A stretch of 64,000 nucleotides of DNA, taken from the NCBI RefSeq assembly GCF_003697845.1, contig NZ_RDQE01000013.1, forward strand, positions 1 through 64,000, read 5' to 3'. Shown here in pieces: positions 36,193-44,560 of the stretch. The notes under the pieces were generated by a model. The model was given only the letters and a program-made list of their open reading frames with translations. It was not told where the DNA came from and did not search any database. Position 1 is the stretch's first letter. Every line of letters begins with the position of its first letter. The position numbers were made by a program, and so were the translations under genes. Source of the stretch: Halobellus captivus (GTDB lineage: Archaea; Halobacteriota; Halobacteria; Halobacteriales; Haloferacaceae).

Positions 36193-38601
36193 TCAGACCC
36201 AGTGGCCGATCAGGTACGTCGCGCCCACGACGACCGTCCCGCCGAACGCCTCGCGGGTTCCGACGGGGATGAGCGCCGGCGTCGACGAGGTGTCGGTCTC
36301 GTCGGGAGCGTTACCGCCGTTTCCGTCGGGGTCGGACCCGTTCCCGCTCTCCGTCCCGTTCGCGGTGTCGGTTTCCTCTCCGGCGTCCGTCCCGTTCGCG
36401 GTTTCCGTGTCGCCTCCACCGTCCGTGCCGTTTCCAGCCCCGGCGTCGCCTCCGTTCCCCGTGTCGTCCTCGGTTTCCGTTCCGTTCGTCGATCCCGCTT
36501 CGTTCCCGGGTTCCGTTCCGTTCGAGACCTCGGTTCCGTTTTCGGTTCCGCTCCCGTCGTCCCCGTCGTTTCCGTCCGCTTCGTCGTCTCCGGCCGCCTC
36601 GTCGTCGATCTGAGTCACGGCCGGGTCCGGCTCGACCGTGAGCGTGCCCGTCGTCTCGTCGCCGTCGATCGCCAGCGTGTACGAGTACGTCCCGGGATCG
36701 AGGTCGACCGTCGTCCCGTCGAACGTCTCGTTCCGTGGCTCGTCCGGGGCGACGGTCACGTACCGTTCCTCGTATAGCTCCCCGCCGGCGACCTCGAGCG
36801 ACAGCGGTTCCCGGTTCTCGACGACGCCGGCGTTGCGAACCGTCACGGACAGCTCGGAGAGCGTGTCGCCGCGGGTCACGTTGAGCTCGGTCGTCTCGTC
36901 GTCGAGCCGGAGCCGGTCGGGCTCGTCGGCGTCCGCGACCACGATCGCCGTCCGGCTGTCGTAGGGTCCCGAATCGGCGTACAGGTCGACCGTCAGTCGA
37001 TCGCCGGGCTGCGCCTCGCCGATCCCGGGATCGATGCTGAAGTTCCCGTCGTCGTCGATGCGGACCGTCGACTCCGCGGTCCGCGGCGTCTCGCCGCCGT
37101 CGTAGGCGAACACGGCGGTCAACTCGGTCGCGGGGAGAAGCGTCGTGGTTCCGGTGACTCCGTCACCGTCGACGAGGATCTCGCCGTCGTCGGTGACGTG
37201 ATCGTATCGGAGGTATCGCTCGCTGACCGAGAACGTCGAGTCGACGGAGACGCCCGTCCCGTCGGTCGAGAGGTACGGGAACTGCTCGGGCACCCCGTCG
37301 TCGCCGACGGAGGCGGCAGCGAAGGGCGCGTCGGCGTCGACGGCGTCCGGATCCTCGGCGAACCGATACCGCTCGCCGTCCGCTCCGTCGAGGCCGAACT
37401 CGACGCGGTACTCCTCGCCGGGATCGAGCCGGTCGCCGATCGCGTTCCCGTCGCTCGTGTCGATCACGAGGTAGAAGCGGCCGGCAGTCGGGTCGTCCGG
37501 CGCGCTCTCGAGCTCGCTCGCCGACTCGAAGATCAGCGTGGCGTCCTCGAGCTCGTCGGGGCCGATCCGCGTCGGCGCGCTGTTCCGGCCGGGGTTCGTC
37601 TGTTCGATCTCCAGGAACACCCCCTCCTCCGCGGCGAGCAGGTCGCCGAGGACCGCACCGGTCGCGTTCTCGCCGGCGGTGACCGTGCCGGCTTCGTGCT
37701 CGTCGGCGAGGTGCGAGAGCGCGCCCCAGATCCCGGCCGCCTCGACGCCGATCACGAGCCGGTCCCCCTTCGTGACGGCCGAGCGCTCGAGCCCGTCGCT
37801 TCGCAGCGAGCCGACCGGCTCGATCCCCTCGGGATCCGAGTCCGGATCCGCCGGCATCGTCGTGAACACCTCCACCTCCTCTGCCACCCGGTGCTCCGGC
37901 TCGGTCAAGACGAGTTCCGAGCGCTCGGATTCGGCCGCTGGGGCGACGGTGCCGTCCCCGCCAACGGTGAAGGTCGCGTTGTCGACGAGCGAGAGCCGAT
38001 AGCGCTCCGGCGCGAGCGGCCGGACCGTCCCGTCCGCGCCCGTGTTCGACGGGAGTCCTCCGAGACCGCTCGCGACTGACTCGCCCTCCTCGTCGACGAA
38101 GTCGAGCGAACAGCCGGTCGCCGCACAGCTCGTCGCGCTTCCCTCCTCGCTCGTGACGGAGACGTAGTCCACTCCCGTGCCGGCCACGCGAGTGTTGAGG
38201 GTCAGGGTGACCGAGCCCTCGCCGTCGACCTCGACGACGTCGACGAACCCCACCGGACCCCCCGAATCGCTGAGGCGGTTCCCGCCGACGAGGAGATACT
38301 TGGGTCCGTTCTCGACGCTCACGGTCACCTCGGCGAGGTCGCCGGCGGTCGTCGTGTACGTATCGGATCCGAAGGACGCGTTCACCGCGGCGGGAGCCTC
38401 CCCGACCGGTCCGGCGTCGATCGCCGCCGTCTCGACGGAGACGGGTGAGTCCCCCGCGGTCGCCGTGCCGACCGCGGGAAGCGTGCTCACGATGAGGAAC
38501 CCGACGAGGAGGACGCCGAGGAGACACGCGACCGCTCGGCGGGCGGGGATCGCGGGGAGGAGGGGGTCGTTCGTCGACGGTGAGGGGGAGTGCTGTGGCA
38601 T
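36193..38601 (-). CDS. Large secreted surface glycoprotein (S-layer/BGTF-like)
   Basis: 802 residues. Signal peptide (RRAVACLLGVLLVGFLIVSTLPAVGTATA) near residues 21-49, then beta-sandwich domains with typical haloarchaeal surface-protein phrases (FTVGGDGTV, TKGDRLVIGVEAAGIWGAL, FTVSV-like strands), a CARDB-like domain (LSVTVRNAGVVENREPLSLEV), a long Thr/Glu/Asn-rich stretch with many NGT/NGS sequons (about 690-770) and a weak hydrophobic C-terminus (VGTREAFGGTVVVGATYLIGHW). It is likely exported, N-glycosylated and anchored at the cell surface. Its partner or ligand is unknown. Confidence 0.85.
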   Translation of the reverse strand: MPQHSPSPSTNDPLLPAIPARRAVACLLGVLLVGFLIVSTLPAVGTATAGDSPVSVETAAIDAGPVGEAPAAVNASFGSDTYTTTAGDLAEVTVSVENGPKYLLVGGNRLSDSGGPVGFVDVVEVDGEGSVTLTLNTRVAGTGVDYVSVTSEEGSATSCAATGCSLDFVDEEGESVASGLGGLPSNTGADGTVRPLAPERYRLSLVDNATFTVGGDGTVAPAAESERSELVLTEPEHRVAEEVEVFTTMPADPDSDPEGIEPVGSLRSDGLERSAVTKGDRLVIGVEAAGIWGALSHLADEHEAGTVTAGENATGAVLGDLLAAEEGVFLEIEQTNPGRNSAPTRIGPDELEDATLIFESASELESAPDDPTAGRFYLVIDTSDGNAIGDRLDPGEEYRVEFGLDGADGERYRFAEDPDAVDADAPFAAASVGDDGVPEQFPYLSTDGTGVSVDSTFSVSERYLRYDHVTDDGEILVDGDGVTGTTTLLPATELTAVFAYDGGETPRTAESTVRIDDDGNFSIDPGIGEAQPGDRLTVDLYADSGPYDSRTAIVVADADEPDRLRLDDETTELNVTRGDTLSELSVTVRNAGVVENREPLSLEVAGGELYEERYVTVAPDEPRNETFDGTTVDLDPGTYSYTLAIDGDETTGTLTVEPDPAVTQIDDEAAGDDEADGNDGDDGSGTENGTEVSNGTEPGNEAGSTNGTETEDDTGNGGDAGAGNGTDGGGDTETANGTDAGEETDTANGTESGNGSDPDGNGGNAPDETDTSSTPALIPVGTREAFGGTVVVGATYLIGHWV

Positions 38602-38689
38602 CGTGTGGCTCGTCCGCGAGGTCCGTCCAGGGACGGACCGTCGTCGTTCGGCCTCGACTCCATCGCACGCCGACTAAAACGTGCGCCCC

Positions 38690-38745
38690 TGATTATCAAT
38701 GTAGAAAATATTCGGAACTATCGATATTTTTCTTTAGAGGGCCTG
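38690..38745. promoter_or_regulatory. AT-rich control region of the surface-protein gene
   Basis: About 55 bp of unusually AT-rich sequence (TTATCAATGTAGAAAATATT...GATATTTTTCTTTAGAGG) in GC-rich surroundings, upstream of both the surface protein (minus) and the zinc-ribbon protein (plus). A TATA-like GTTTTAG (minus strand, 38673-38680) adjoins it and would give a leader of about 50 nt for the surface-protein gene. Confidence 0.5.
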
Positions 38746-38826
38746 TGTGTGGCTATCCGGACGTCGAGATCCGCGTCGGATCGGGTAGCGGACCGAAGAG
38801 TTAAGCCCGCTCGCGGTGCCGTTTCG

Positions 38827-39315
38827 ATGAGGATGAAGTCCTGTCCCCGCTGTGAGGCGTCGATGGACGACTCCGCCCGGTTCTGCTCGGAGTGCGGCGC
38901 GCCGCAGACCGAGGAGGCGGCCGAGGAGCTCGACCAGTACGTACAGCGCCAGGCGAAGCAGGTGGCCGCGCAGTCGGGAGGGATCAGGGGCGACGGCGGG
39001 TCGACCGGCGGGGGAACCGGGTCCGGAGACGTCACCGCCGCCGACGTCTTCGGCGTCGCCGCCGAGGAGCTGACCGAACGCGAGCAGCTGTGGCGGCGCG
39101 GGACCTACGTCCTCGGGTACGCCACCGTCGTGATCGCGCTCACGCAGATCGCGAACCCCGGCGCGTGGTTCCTCCTCCTGGGCGGGATCGCGATCCTGCC
39201 GCCGACCCGGCGACTGCTCGGACTGCCGGTCGGCGGGACGTTCAAACGGGAGGCGATGGCGGGGCTGTACGCGGTCTTCGTGGTACTCGGCGCGGTGCTG
39301 TTCTTCGTGTTGTAG
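38827..39315 (+). CDS. Zinc-ribbon membrane protein
   Basis: 162 residues from ATG 38827 (leaderless: TTAAG about 25 bp upstream). N-terminal zinc ribbon CPRCEASMDDSARFCSECGAP (C6, C9, C20, C23 region), a Gly/Ser linker, and three TM helices at the C-terminus (about 98-160). Common haloarchaeal architecture with unknown role, perhaps a membrane-tethered regulator. Confidence 0.8.
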   Translation: MRMKSCPRCEASMDDSARFCSECGAPQTEEAAEELDQYVQRQAKQVAAQSGGIRGDGGSTGGGTGSGDVTAADVFGVAAEELTEREQLWRRGTYVLGYATVVIALTQIANPGAWFLLLGGIAILPPTRRLLGLPVGGTFKREAMAGLYAVFVVLGAVLFFVL

Positions 39316-39378
39316 CGTGGGAACCGCCGAGCTCCGTCGATCCGTGGCCGATCCGTCTGCGATCCCGTTCGTTCGACT

Positions 39379-39701
39379 GCGGTGGCGTGCGCCGGTGAGC
39401 GACCGTCAGGGCGCGAACCGACCGCACGAGGGAGTCGAGTGGTCGAAGGGAAGCGGAGACCGCTCGACAGGGGGAGAGCGAAGCTCTCGCTTGAAACCGG
39501 ACGCAGTCCGGTGATGAGTCTGGGGAGGCGTGAGGTGCGGGGCTGTGCGGTTTGGGTGGGGCTCAAAGGAACAGTCGCGAGGACGACGCACGGCGCAGCA
39601 AGCACCGCAACGAGGGAGCGATAGCGACCGAGTGAGGAGCACAGCGAGCCGCGCGAGTCGTCGCGGCTGGGGCTTTGAAGACATGGTCCGCGGTCACGAA
39701 C
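39379..39701 (+). repeat. Intergenic structured repeat, copy R4
   Basis: Fills the 422-bp gap between converging genes (39316-39737). It starts GCGGTGGCGTGCGCCGG, then hairpins (GAGAGCGAAGCTCTC; CCGGACGCAGTCCGG), the core GGGGAGGCGTGAGGTGCGG, and GGTGGGGCTCAAAGG. The long hairpin pairs CAGTCGCGA (39572-39580) with TCGCGGCTG (39661-39669), with a T-G at the position that is C-G in R5 and T-A in R3. Ends GGGGCTTTGAAG...GTCCGCGG. Confidence 0.82.
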
Positions 39702-39737
39702 GTACCGAACTCTTCGGCTCCAAACGATATATGTCTC

Positions 39738-40364
39738 TCACTCGATCCGGAAGCCGCCGGCGTCCTCGGCGGCGCGGATCAGGTCCGCGATGGAGTCGTT
39801 CGCGGAGAGCCCTTGGCTCGCGGCGAAGCGTTTGATCGCCACCGGCGGCACGTCGACCGGGCTGTCGGCGGCGACGAGCAGCAGCCCGAGCGCCTCGGCG
39901 GGGTCCGTTCCCGGGCCGGCGTTGGCGACGAACCACGAGAGGGTGTTGTCGAAGGTGGCGGTCACGTCGTTCGAGACCATGCGATTGCGCGCGGTCGAGC
40001 CCTTCGCGTGGAGCGTCATGTCCACCCCGTAATCGAAGCCGTCATCGTCGAAAGAGTTCGCCAGCCACCGGCTCACGGCGCGGCGGTCGACGTCGCCTTC
40101 ACCCGCACTACTCGTGCCGCCCGCACCGCCTCGATCACCGGCGACCGGCTCGCGCTCGGCGGCGGGGCTGGGGTTCGTCGCCGACTGGAACCCCGACCCG
40201 TTGACCGGCTCGGGGTCCGGTGCGGACGCCCGTGATCGCCGCCGGACGTTCGGGCGGCCGTCGGTCCCAACGACGTACCGGCCCTGCCCGATCTCGACGA
40301 CGCTCTCGTCGTCGGTGAAATCGAGGTCGTCGGGGTCGGCCGGCGGTGCGTCGTGGTCACTCAT
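39738..40364 (-). CDS. Conserved haloarchaeal protein near archaellins
   Basis: 208 residues: an acidic N-terminus (DFTDDESVVEIGQGRYVVGTDGRPNV), a disordered middle, and a helical C-terminal domain (VSRWLANSFDDDGFDYGVDMTLHAKGSTARNRMVSNDVTATFDNTLSWFVANAG...FAASQGLSANDSIADLI). The message is leaderless (TATTTT about 27 bp upstream). No enzymatic motif. Position next to the archaellin genes hints at a motility or taxis link, which is inference only. Confidence 0.7.
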   Translation of the reverse strand: MSDHDAPPADPDDLDFTDDESVVEIGQGRYVVGTDGRPNVRRRSRASAPDPEPVNGSGFQSATNPSPAAEREPVAGDRGGAGGTSSAGEGDVDRRAVSRWLANSFDDDGFDYGVDMTLHAKGSTARNRMVSNDVTATFDNTLSWFVANAGPGTDPAEALGLLLVAADSPVDVPPVAIKRFAASQGLSANDSIADLIRAAEDAGGFRIE

Positions 40365-40449
40365 GGGGAAAGCGTGGTCGCGCGAGAAAATAGGTGTTCC
40401 GGGCGACCGGATCCGCCGGAAAAGCGGTTAGCGGGCGGTTCGTGGCTCG

Positions 40450-41379
40450 TTAGAGCCTGACGGCTTCGTCCTGGCTGTTGAACAGATCAGGCGCACGAAG
40501 TTCAACCTGCGTCGTCGCACCGGCGGGCGAGACGATGTCGAGCGTGGCCTGCTCACCCTCACCGAAGGCAGTACCGCTCTCTTGGAACGCGCCCGCGTTC
40601 GGGTTCAAGAGGATCTGGAACTGCGACTCGCTGTCGAGGACGGCAGTTTCCTGGAGCGTACCGTCGTCACGGACAGCAAACTCAGTACCGGTAAGATCGC
40701 TCGTACTACTGGCCAGATCGATGACTTCGATAGTATCGGTACCGTACTCAGTCGGTCCCGTCGTATCAATGAGCGTCACGTCGATAGTCTCACCGTCATC
40801 GATGGTGAGTGTCGAGATATCGAGGTCACTGTTGACGGAATCCGCCGTAATGGAAGTCGCTCTCGTAGTCGTTCCATCAGCGTCTTCGAATTCGATCTCG
40901 TAGTCGGTTTCAGTTCCCGAGAGGGTGCTCACGGCCACATCAACGGTCGTATCTCCCGGGTCAACTTGGGTTTGCGCATCGATCTCATCGTCTCCACTCG
41001 GGATGGATGTCGACTCATCAAGAGTTCCACCCGCCTTGAAGACGAGATTCTCCTGTCCACCCGGGCCCACTGCCTGAATGGTCGTTTCAGTTAAGTCGAT
41101 GTTGTCAGATCCAGGTGCTCCAGAGACTGAGACGCGGATCTCGTTGAGCGTGTCGGCTCCCGAAGCGACGATACCGACCGTGCTCCCGACTTCAATTCGC
41201 TCGGACACGAGGTCCGTGCTCTCCTGCCCGGTCGCTTCCGCCTGTGATTGGAGGAAACCGGCCGTGTTGATCAGCACGCCAGCGGCGATCGCTGCCACCA
41301 GCACCATCGCGATGAACACGATGAGCGTCCCGATCCCCACTTGACCGCGATCCTCGGGGTTAGTGATGAATTCGAACAT
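40450..41379 (-). CDS. arlB: Archaellin (type B flagellin)
   Basis: 309 residues. Class III signal sequence: charged start [13 protein letters not shown], cleavage expected after the GQ-type site before [41 protein letters not shown], the conserved archaellin core helix. A variable extracellular domain rich in Thr/Ser/Asp follows, longer than in the neighbouring paralogue. It polymerises into the filament. Two bp separate it from the upstream archaellin. Confidence 0.93.
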   Translation of the reverse strand: MFEFITNPEDRGQVGIGTLIVFIAMVLVAAIAAGVLINTAGFLQSQAEATGQESTDLVSERIEVGSTVGIVASGADTLNEIRVSVSGAPGSDNIDLTETTIQAVGPGGQENLVFKAGGTLDESTSIPSGDDEIDAQTQVDPGDTTVDVAVSTLSGTETDYEIEFEDADGTTTRATSITADSVNSDLDISTLTIDDGETIDVTLIDTTGPTEYGTDTIEVIDLASSTSDLTGTEFAVRDDGTLQETAVLDSESQFQILLNPNAGAFQESGTAFGEGEQATLDIVSPAGATTQVELRAPDLFNSQDEAVRL

Positions 41380-41381
41380 CG

Positions 41382-41981
41382 TTACAGCCTCACCGAGTTG
41401 TCTTCGCTCGTGATGGTCGTCGGGACACGGATCTCCTTCGTCGTCGTCGCGCCCGCAGCCGTCGTGAACGTCACCGTCAGTCGCTCACCTTCGCTGAGGA
41501 CGTTGTAGTCGATGTCTCCCGTATTACCGTCGAGAAGGATTCGAACGTTGACGCGGTCGCTGTTGTCGGTGAGAATGTGTCCGCTGTCGGTGCCGATGAT
41601 GTCGTCCGTCGTGACTTCACTCACGTCCGTCTCGTGGAGATCGAACGTCGCCTGTCCGCCCTGGCCGATGAATTCGGCCGTCGTCTGTTGGAGGTCGACC
41701 GGGCTCGACCCGGGTGCGAGCGCCACGACGAAGTTGACCGCTTCGATCTCGTCGTAGTTCGCCGTGTTCACCTCGCCGGAGGTACTGACGACCTGAAGTC
41801 GATCGCTCACTTGACTCGTACTCTCCTGTCCCGTCGCCTCCGCCTGCGTCTGGAGGAAGCCGGCCGTGTTGATCAGGACGCCGGCGGCGATCGCCGCCAC
41901 CAGTACCATCGCGATGAACACGATGAGCGTCCCGATCCCCACTTGACCGCGCTCTTCCTCGTCGAATATGGTTTCGAACAT
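41382..41981 (-). CDS. arlA: Archaellin (second paralogue)
   Basis: 199 residues from ATG 41981 ([25 protein letters not shown]); a longer in-frame start lacks the archaellin opening and is rejected. The signal helix is almost identical at DNA level to the other archaellin, and the outer domain is about 110 residues shorter. A promoter TTTAATAGG (minus strand, about 42046-42053) gives a leader of some 40 nt. Confidence 0.93.
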   Translation of the reverse strand: MFETIFDEEERGQVGIGTLIVFIAMVLVAAIAAGVLINTAGFLQTQAEATGQESTSQVSDRLQVVSTSGEVNTANYDEIEAVNFVVALAPGSSPVDLQQTTAEFIGQGGQATFDLHETDVSEVTTDDIIGTDSGHILTDNSDRVNVRILLDGNTGDIDYNVLSEGERLTVTFTTAAGATTTKEIRVPTTITSEDNSVRL

Positions 41982-42039
41982 TGGTTTGTTGTGTGGGCCC
42001 GCGGCCTGCCCGACGGGCGTTATCGCTACGGAGCGGGAA

Positions 42040-42150
42040 TTCCCTATTAAAGACACGGGGCGGGTTATCTATGTTGATAAACGACTGCTGTCATGCGTTT
42101 TTCGGGATTAATTCTACTAGTTAGTTACAGAATTCAACAACGACGAGCCG
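42040..42150 (-). promoter_or_regulatory. Archaellin promoter with AT-rich upstream region
   Basis: TATA-like CTTTAATAGG (42046-42053 read on the minus strand) is preceded by about 90 bp of AT-rich DNA (CATAGATAAC, AGAATTAATCCCG, TTCTGTAACTAACTAG on the complement), unlike the GC-rich surroundings. It is a good place for activator sites of the archaellin operon. Confidence 0.5.
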
Positions 42151-42179
42151 ACCTGGCTATCAGATCTGGATCCGAGAGG

Positions 42180-42518
42180 TCACCGCTCGCGAAGCTCGGC
42201 CACGTCGACCTCGGAGATCACGAACTCCCGCGTGCCTGGCTCATAGACGGCGAGGCTGCCGGCGACGAGCGCCATCGATCCCGCGAGCAGGCCGGTGTTG
42301 ACGAGGAGGAGCGCCGGGGGGTTCGCGAACGCGGTCCGGAACGCGGCGAACGGGGTGGCGAGCGCGGCGACGACGACCAGCCCGAACCCGACGGCGAGGT
42401 ACGCCATCGCCGTCCGTCCCGAGGAGCGGTACGCCGTCACCGCGAACGCCGACAGCGTCGCGCCCGCCCCCGCGAGCACGGTGGTCGTCACGAGGTACAG
42501 CCCTTCGATGAGGTCCAT
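42180..42518 (-). CDS. Four-helix membrane protein (112 aa)
   Basis: Four TM helices in 112 residues (LYLVTTTVLAGAGATLSAF, MAYLAVGFGLVVVAALATPF, PALLLVNTGLLAGSMALVAGS and one shorter), with a charged tail. A TATA-like element (GGTTTATCG, minus strand) lies 27 bp before the ATG and a palindrome sits between them. It is divergent from the winged-helix gene at 42733, a common regulator-target arrangement. Function unknown. Confidence 0.75.
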   Translation of the reverse strand: MDLIEGLYLVTTTVLAGAGATLSAFAVTAYRSSGRTAMAYLAVGFGLVVVAALATPFAAFRTAFANPPALLLVNTGLLAGSMALVAGSLAVYEPGTREFVISEVDVAELRER

Positions 42519-42526
42519 ACGCGGCC

Positions 42527-42549
42527 TGTCCGTCCGGACACGATAAACC
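42527..42549 (-). promoter_or_regulatory. Promoter with operator-like palindrome
   Basis: TGTCCG-TC-CGGACA (42527-42540) is a 6-bp inverted repeat placed between the TATA-like box (42541-42549) and the start of the membrane-protein gene. A second palindrome GGTATCAATACC (42560-42571) follows. A repressor bound here would block the leaderless start. The adjacent winged-helix protein is a candidate binder. Confidence 0.45.
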
Positions 42550-42732
42550 TCCGGTGTGCGGTATCAATACCGATACTCCGGACGGATGCCGGACGCTCGA
42601 TCGGAACCGAGAGCCGAGCGAACGGGACGTGCCCAGAGCCGCATTCCCCGCGCCTTCGACGGGGATCGGCTCCCGCGATCGAACCCAGCACCGATATCTT
42701 TTTGCGTGAAAGACTCATATTTGATAACGATA

Positions 42733-43074
42733 ATGGCGGGGGACGACCTGATCACGGTACTCGGGAACAAATACAACACGGACATCCTGAGCGCGACGGG
42801 GGACGCCAAGTCGGCTCAGGACCTGAGCGAGGAGCTGGAAGTCCCCATCGCGACGTGTTACCGGCGGATCAACGAGCTGGAGGAGGCGGACTTGCTCGAG
42901 CTCCACGACCGGCCCCTCTCGGACGAGCACCGCCGCGTGAAGGTGTACCGCCGGAAGGTGGACGGCGTCGACGTCGACTTCCGCGACGGGCTCACCGTCG
43001 AGATCAAGGAGCGCTCCGCGGTCAAGAACCGTCTCGACGACGTGTGGCGCGACCTCTCCGCGAGGGGAGATTGA
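42733..43074 (+). CDS. Winged-helix transcription regulator
   Basis: 113 residues from ATG 42733. ArsR/HxlR-type helix-turn-helix: LITVLGNKYNTDILSATGDAKSAQDLSEELEVPIATCYRRINELEEADLLELHD, then a wing and a C-terminal dimer helix. No metal-binding cysteines beyond one. A longer open frame upstream is rejected because it lacks domain sequence. Convergent with the KaiC-like gene (1-bp gap); divergent from the four-helix membrane protein. Confidence 0.85.
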   Translation: MAGDDLITVLGNKYNTDILSATGDAKSAQDLSEELEVPIATCYRRINELEEADLLELHDRPLSDEHRRVKVYRRKVDGVDVDFRDGLTVEIKERSAVKNRLDDVWRDLSARGD

Positions 43075-43075
43075 G

Positions 43076-43804
43076 TCAGAACGACGGCTCGTCCGACCGG
43101 CTCATCATCGAGAACCCGCCCGCGCGCTCGTGGACCGTGATCCCGCCCTGTCCGATGTCCATCGGGAAGATGTCCGTGTCGATGTCCTGTTTGCGCATCT
43201 TGGCGACCCAGACGTAGCGGTTGACCCCCGAGTCCGTCGGCGTCTGGATGAAGTAGATGTTGCCGTCGGTGAGGAAGTTCTCCAAGCCGACCTCGGTGTC
43301 GGGAAACACCGCGCCCTGCTCGTTGATCAGCAGGGAAGTGAGCCCGTTCGCCTTGAGGATGTCCGAGAACTTCAGCAGGTACGTCCGTTTCTCCTGTTCG
43401 TCGTCGAAGAACAGCTGGAACATCGACAGCGAGTCGAGCACGAGCCGGTCGAACTCCTCGCCCTCGATCGTGTCGAGCAGCTTGTCGACGGCCGTCGAGA
43501 AGTCCGTCTCTCGAAGCATCTGGCGCTTGTCGAGGATCACGATCTCGCCGTCGTCGACTAACTCGCCGAAGTCGTCGAACCCGACCGACTCGGCGGCGGC
43601 GCGGATGTCGGCTTCGTCCTCCTCGAAGGAGACGTACACGCCGCGCTGGTCGTGGTCGGTGACGCCCGTGTAGAGGTACTGGATCCCGAAAATGCTCTTT
43701 CCGGTGCCGGGGTTCCCGGAGATCAGGACGGTCGATCGCTCCGTGATGCCGCCGGTGAGGATCGAGTCGAGCCCCTCGACTCCGGTAGAGACGAGTTCTG
43801 ACAT
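43076..43804 (-). CDS. KaiC-like RecA-superfamily ATPase
   Basis: 242 residues from ATG 43804, 28 bp after TTTTATATG, so leaderless. It is a single KaiC domain: TGVEGLDSILTGGI opening, Walker A SGNPGTGKS (29-37), Walker B LVLDSLSMFQLFF. No autophosphorylation Ser/Thr pair can be judged. Single-domain KaiC-like ATPases are common in haloarchaea and are linked to signalling; the context (HTH, HalX regulator) agrees. Confidence 0.88.
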   Translation of the reverse strand: MSELVSTGVEGLDSILTGGITERSTVLISGNPGTGKSIFGIQYLYTGVTDHDQRGVYVSFEEDEADIRAAAESVGFDDFGELVDDGEIVILDKRQMLRETDFSTAVDKLLDTIEGEEFDRLVLDSLSMFQLFFDDEQEKRTYLLKFSDILKANGLTSLLINEQGAVFPDTEVGLENFLTDGNIYFIQTPTDSGVNRYVWVAKMRKQDIDTDIFPMDIGQGGITVHERAGGFSMMSRSDEPSF

Positions 43805-43939
43805 TCGCCTTGGCCTTCGCGTCGGGAACATATAAAAGACGGTCCGTTCGAACCGCCGTACCGAACGCGAGGACGACCCGGTCTCCGTGACGGAGGGGAC
43901 GGCGATAGCTTTATTCGTCGACACGCCGCCACGTCCAGT

Positions 43940-43987
43940 ATGCCCGGTGAAACGTACCCCGTCGCCCTCGACGGTGATCGACGGTGA
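43940..43987 (+). CDS. Leaderless 15-codon upstream ORF before the HalX regulator
   Basis: Encodes MPGETYPVALDGDRR. A TATA-like CTTTATT (43909-43915) is 28 bp before the ATG, so the mRNA likely begins at it. The TGA (43985-43987) overlaps the regulator's GTG (43984) as GTGA, and a near-perfect SD, GGTGATC, lies a few bases upstream within the mini-ORF. Confidence 0.6.
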   Translation: MPGETYPVALDGDRR

Positions 43988-44547
43988 GCGAAGCGACGGT
44001 CCTCGTCGTGGAGGACGAGCCGGACATCTCGGCGTTGTACGCCGGCTTCCTCGAGGAGCGCTACGACGTTACCGTGGCCGAAACGGCCGCCGAGGCGATG
44101 GACACCGTCGACGAGACCGTCGACGCCGTCCTGCTCGACCGGCGGCTCCCCGACGGGAGCGGCGACGACGTGCTCGAATACATCCGAGAGAACGACCTCG
44201 ATTGCCGGGTCGCGATGGTGACCGCGGTCGAGCCCGACTTCGACATCATCGGCATGGGATTCGACCTCTACTTGACGAAGCCGGTGAGCCGGGCGAACCT
44301 CCTGGCCGCGCTCGAGACGCTTCTGACCCGCGACGAGTACGACGACCTCCTCCAGGAGGCCGCGGCCCTGGCGAGCAAACGTGCGGTCCTCAAAGCACAG
44401 AAACCGACCGCCCAGCTCGACGGGAACGAGGCGTTCGACGAACTCGTCTCCCGGCTCGACGAGCTCAACGCCGACATGGACGCCATCGCCGAGTCGCTCT
44501 CGACGGACGACTACCGCGCGATGTTCCGGGACATCGGCGAAGCTTGA
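43984..44547 (+). CDS. Response regulator with HalX domain
   Basis: 187 residues, GTG start in a GTGA overlap with the mini-ORF. Receiver domain: acidic pocket E10/D11, phospho-acceptor D52 (LLDRRLPDG), Lys in LTKPVSR. The C-terminal HalX helices (DLLQEAAALASKRAVLKAQKP...LVSRLDELNADMDAIAESL) are a haloarchaea-specific output/coiled-coil module. It probably pairs with one of the orphan kinases nearby. Confidence 0.9.
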   Translation: MSEATVLVVEDEPDISALYAGFLEERYDVTVAETAAEAMDTVDETVDAVLLDRRLPDGSGDDVLEYIRENDLDCRVAMVTAVEPDFDIIGMGFDLYLTKPVSRANLLAALETLLTRDEYDDLLQEAAALASKRAVLKAQKPTAQLDGNEAFDELVSRLDELNADMDAIAESLSTDDYRAMFRDIGEA

Positions 44548-44560
44548 CGTCCCCCCTGCT

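Noticed and set aside
39406-39684. Short ORFs inside repeats R1-R5 (for example 'hypothetical proteins' with APHTSP/QPRTSRLP-type peptides)
   Set aside because: The frames are open only because the repeat is GC-rich. Copies differ by indels and hairpin changes that break any common frame, so they are not genes.
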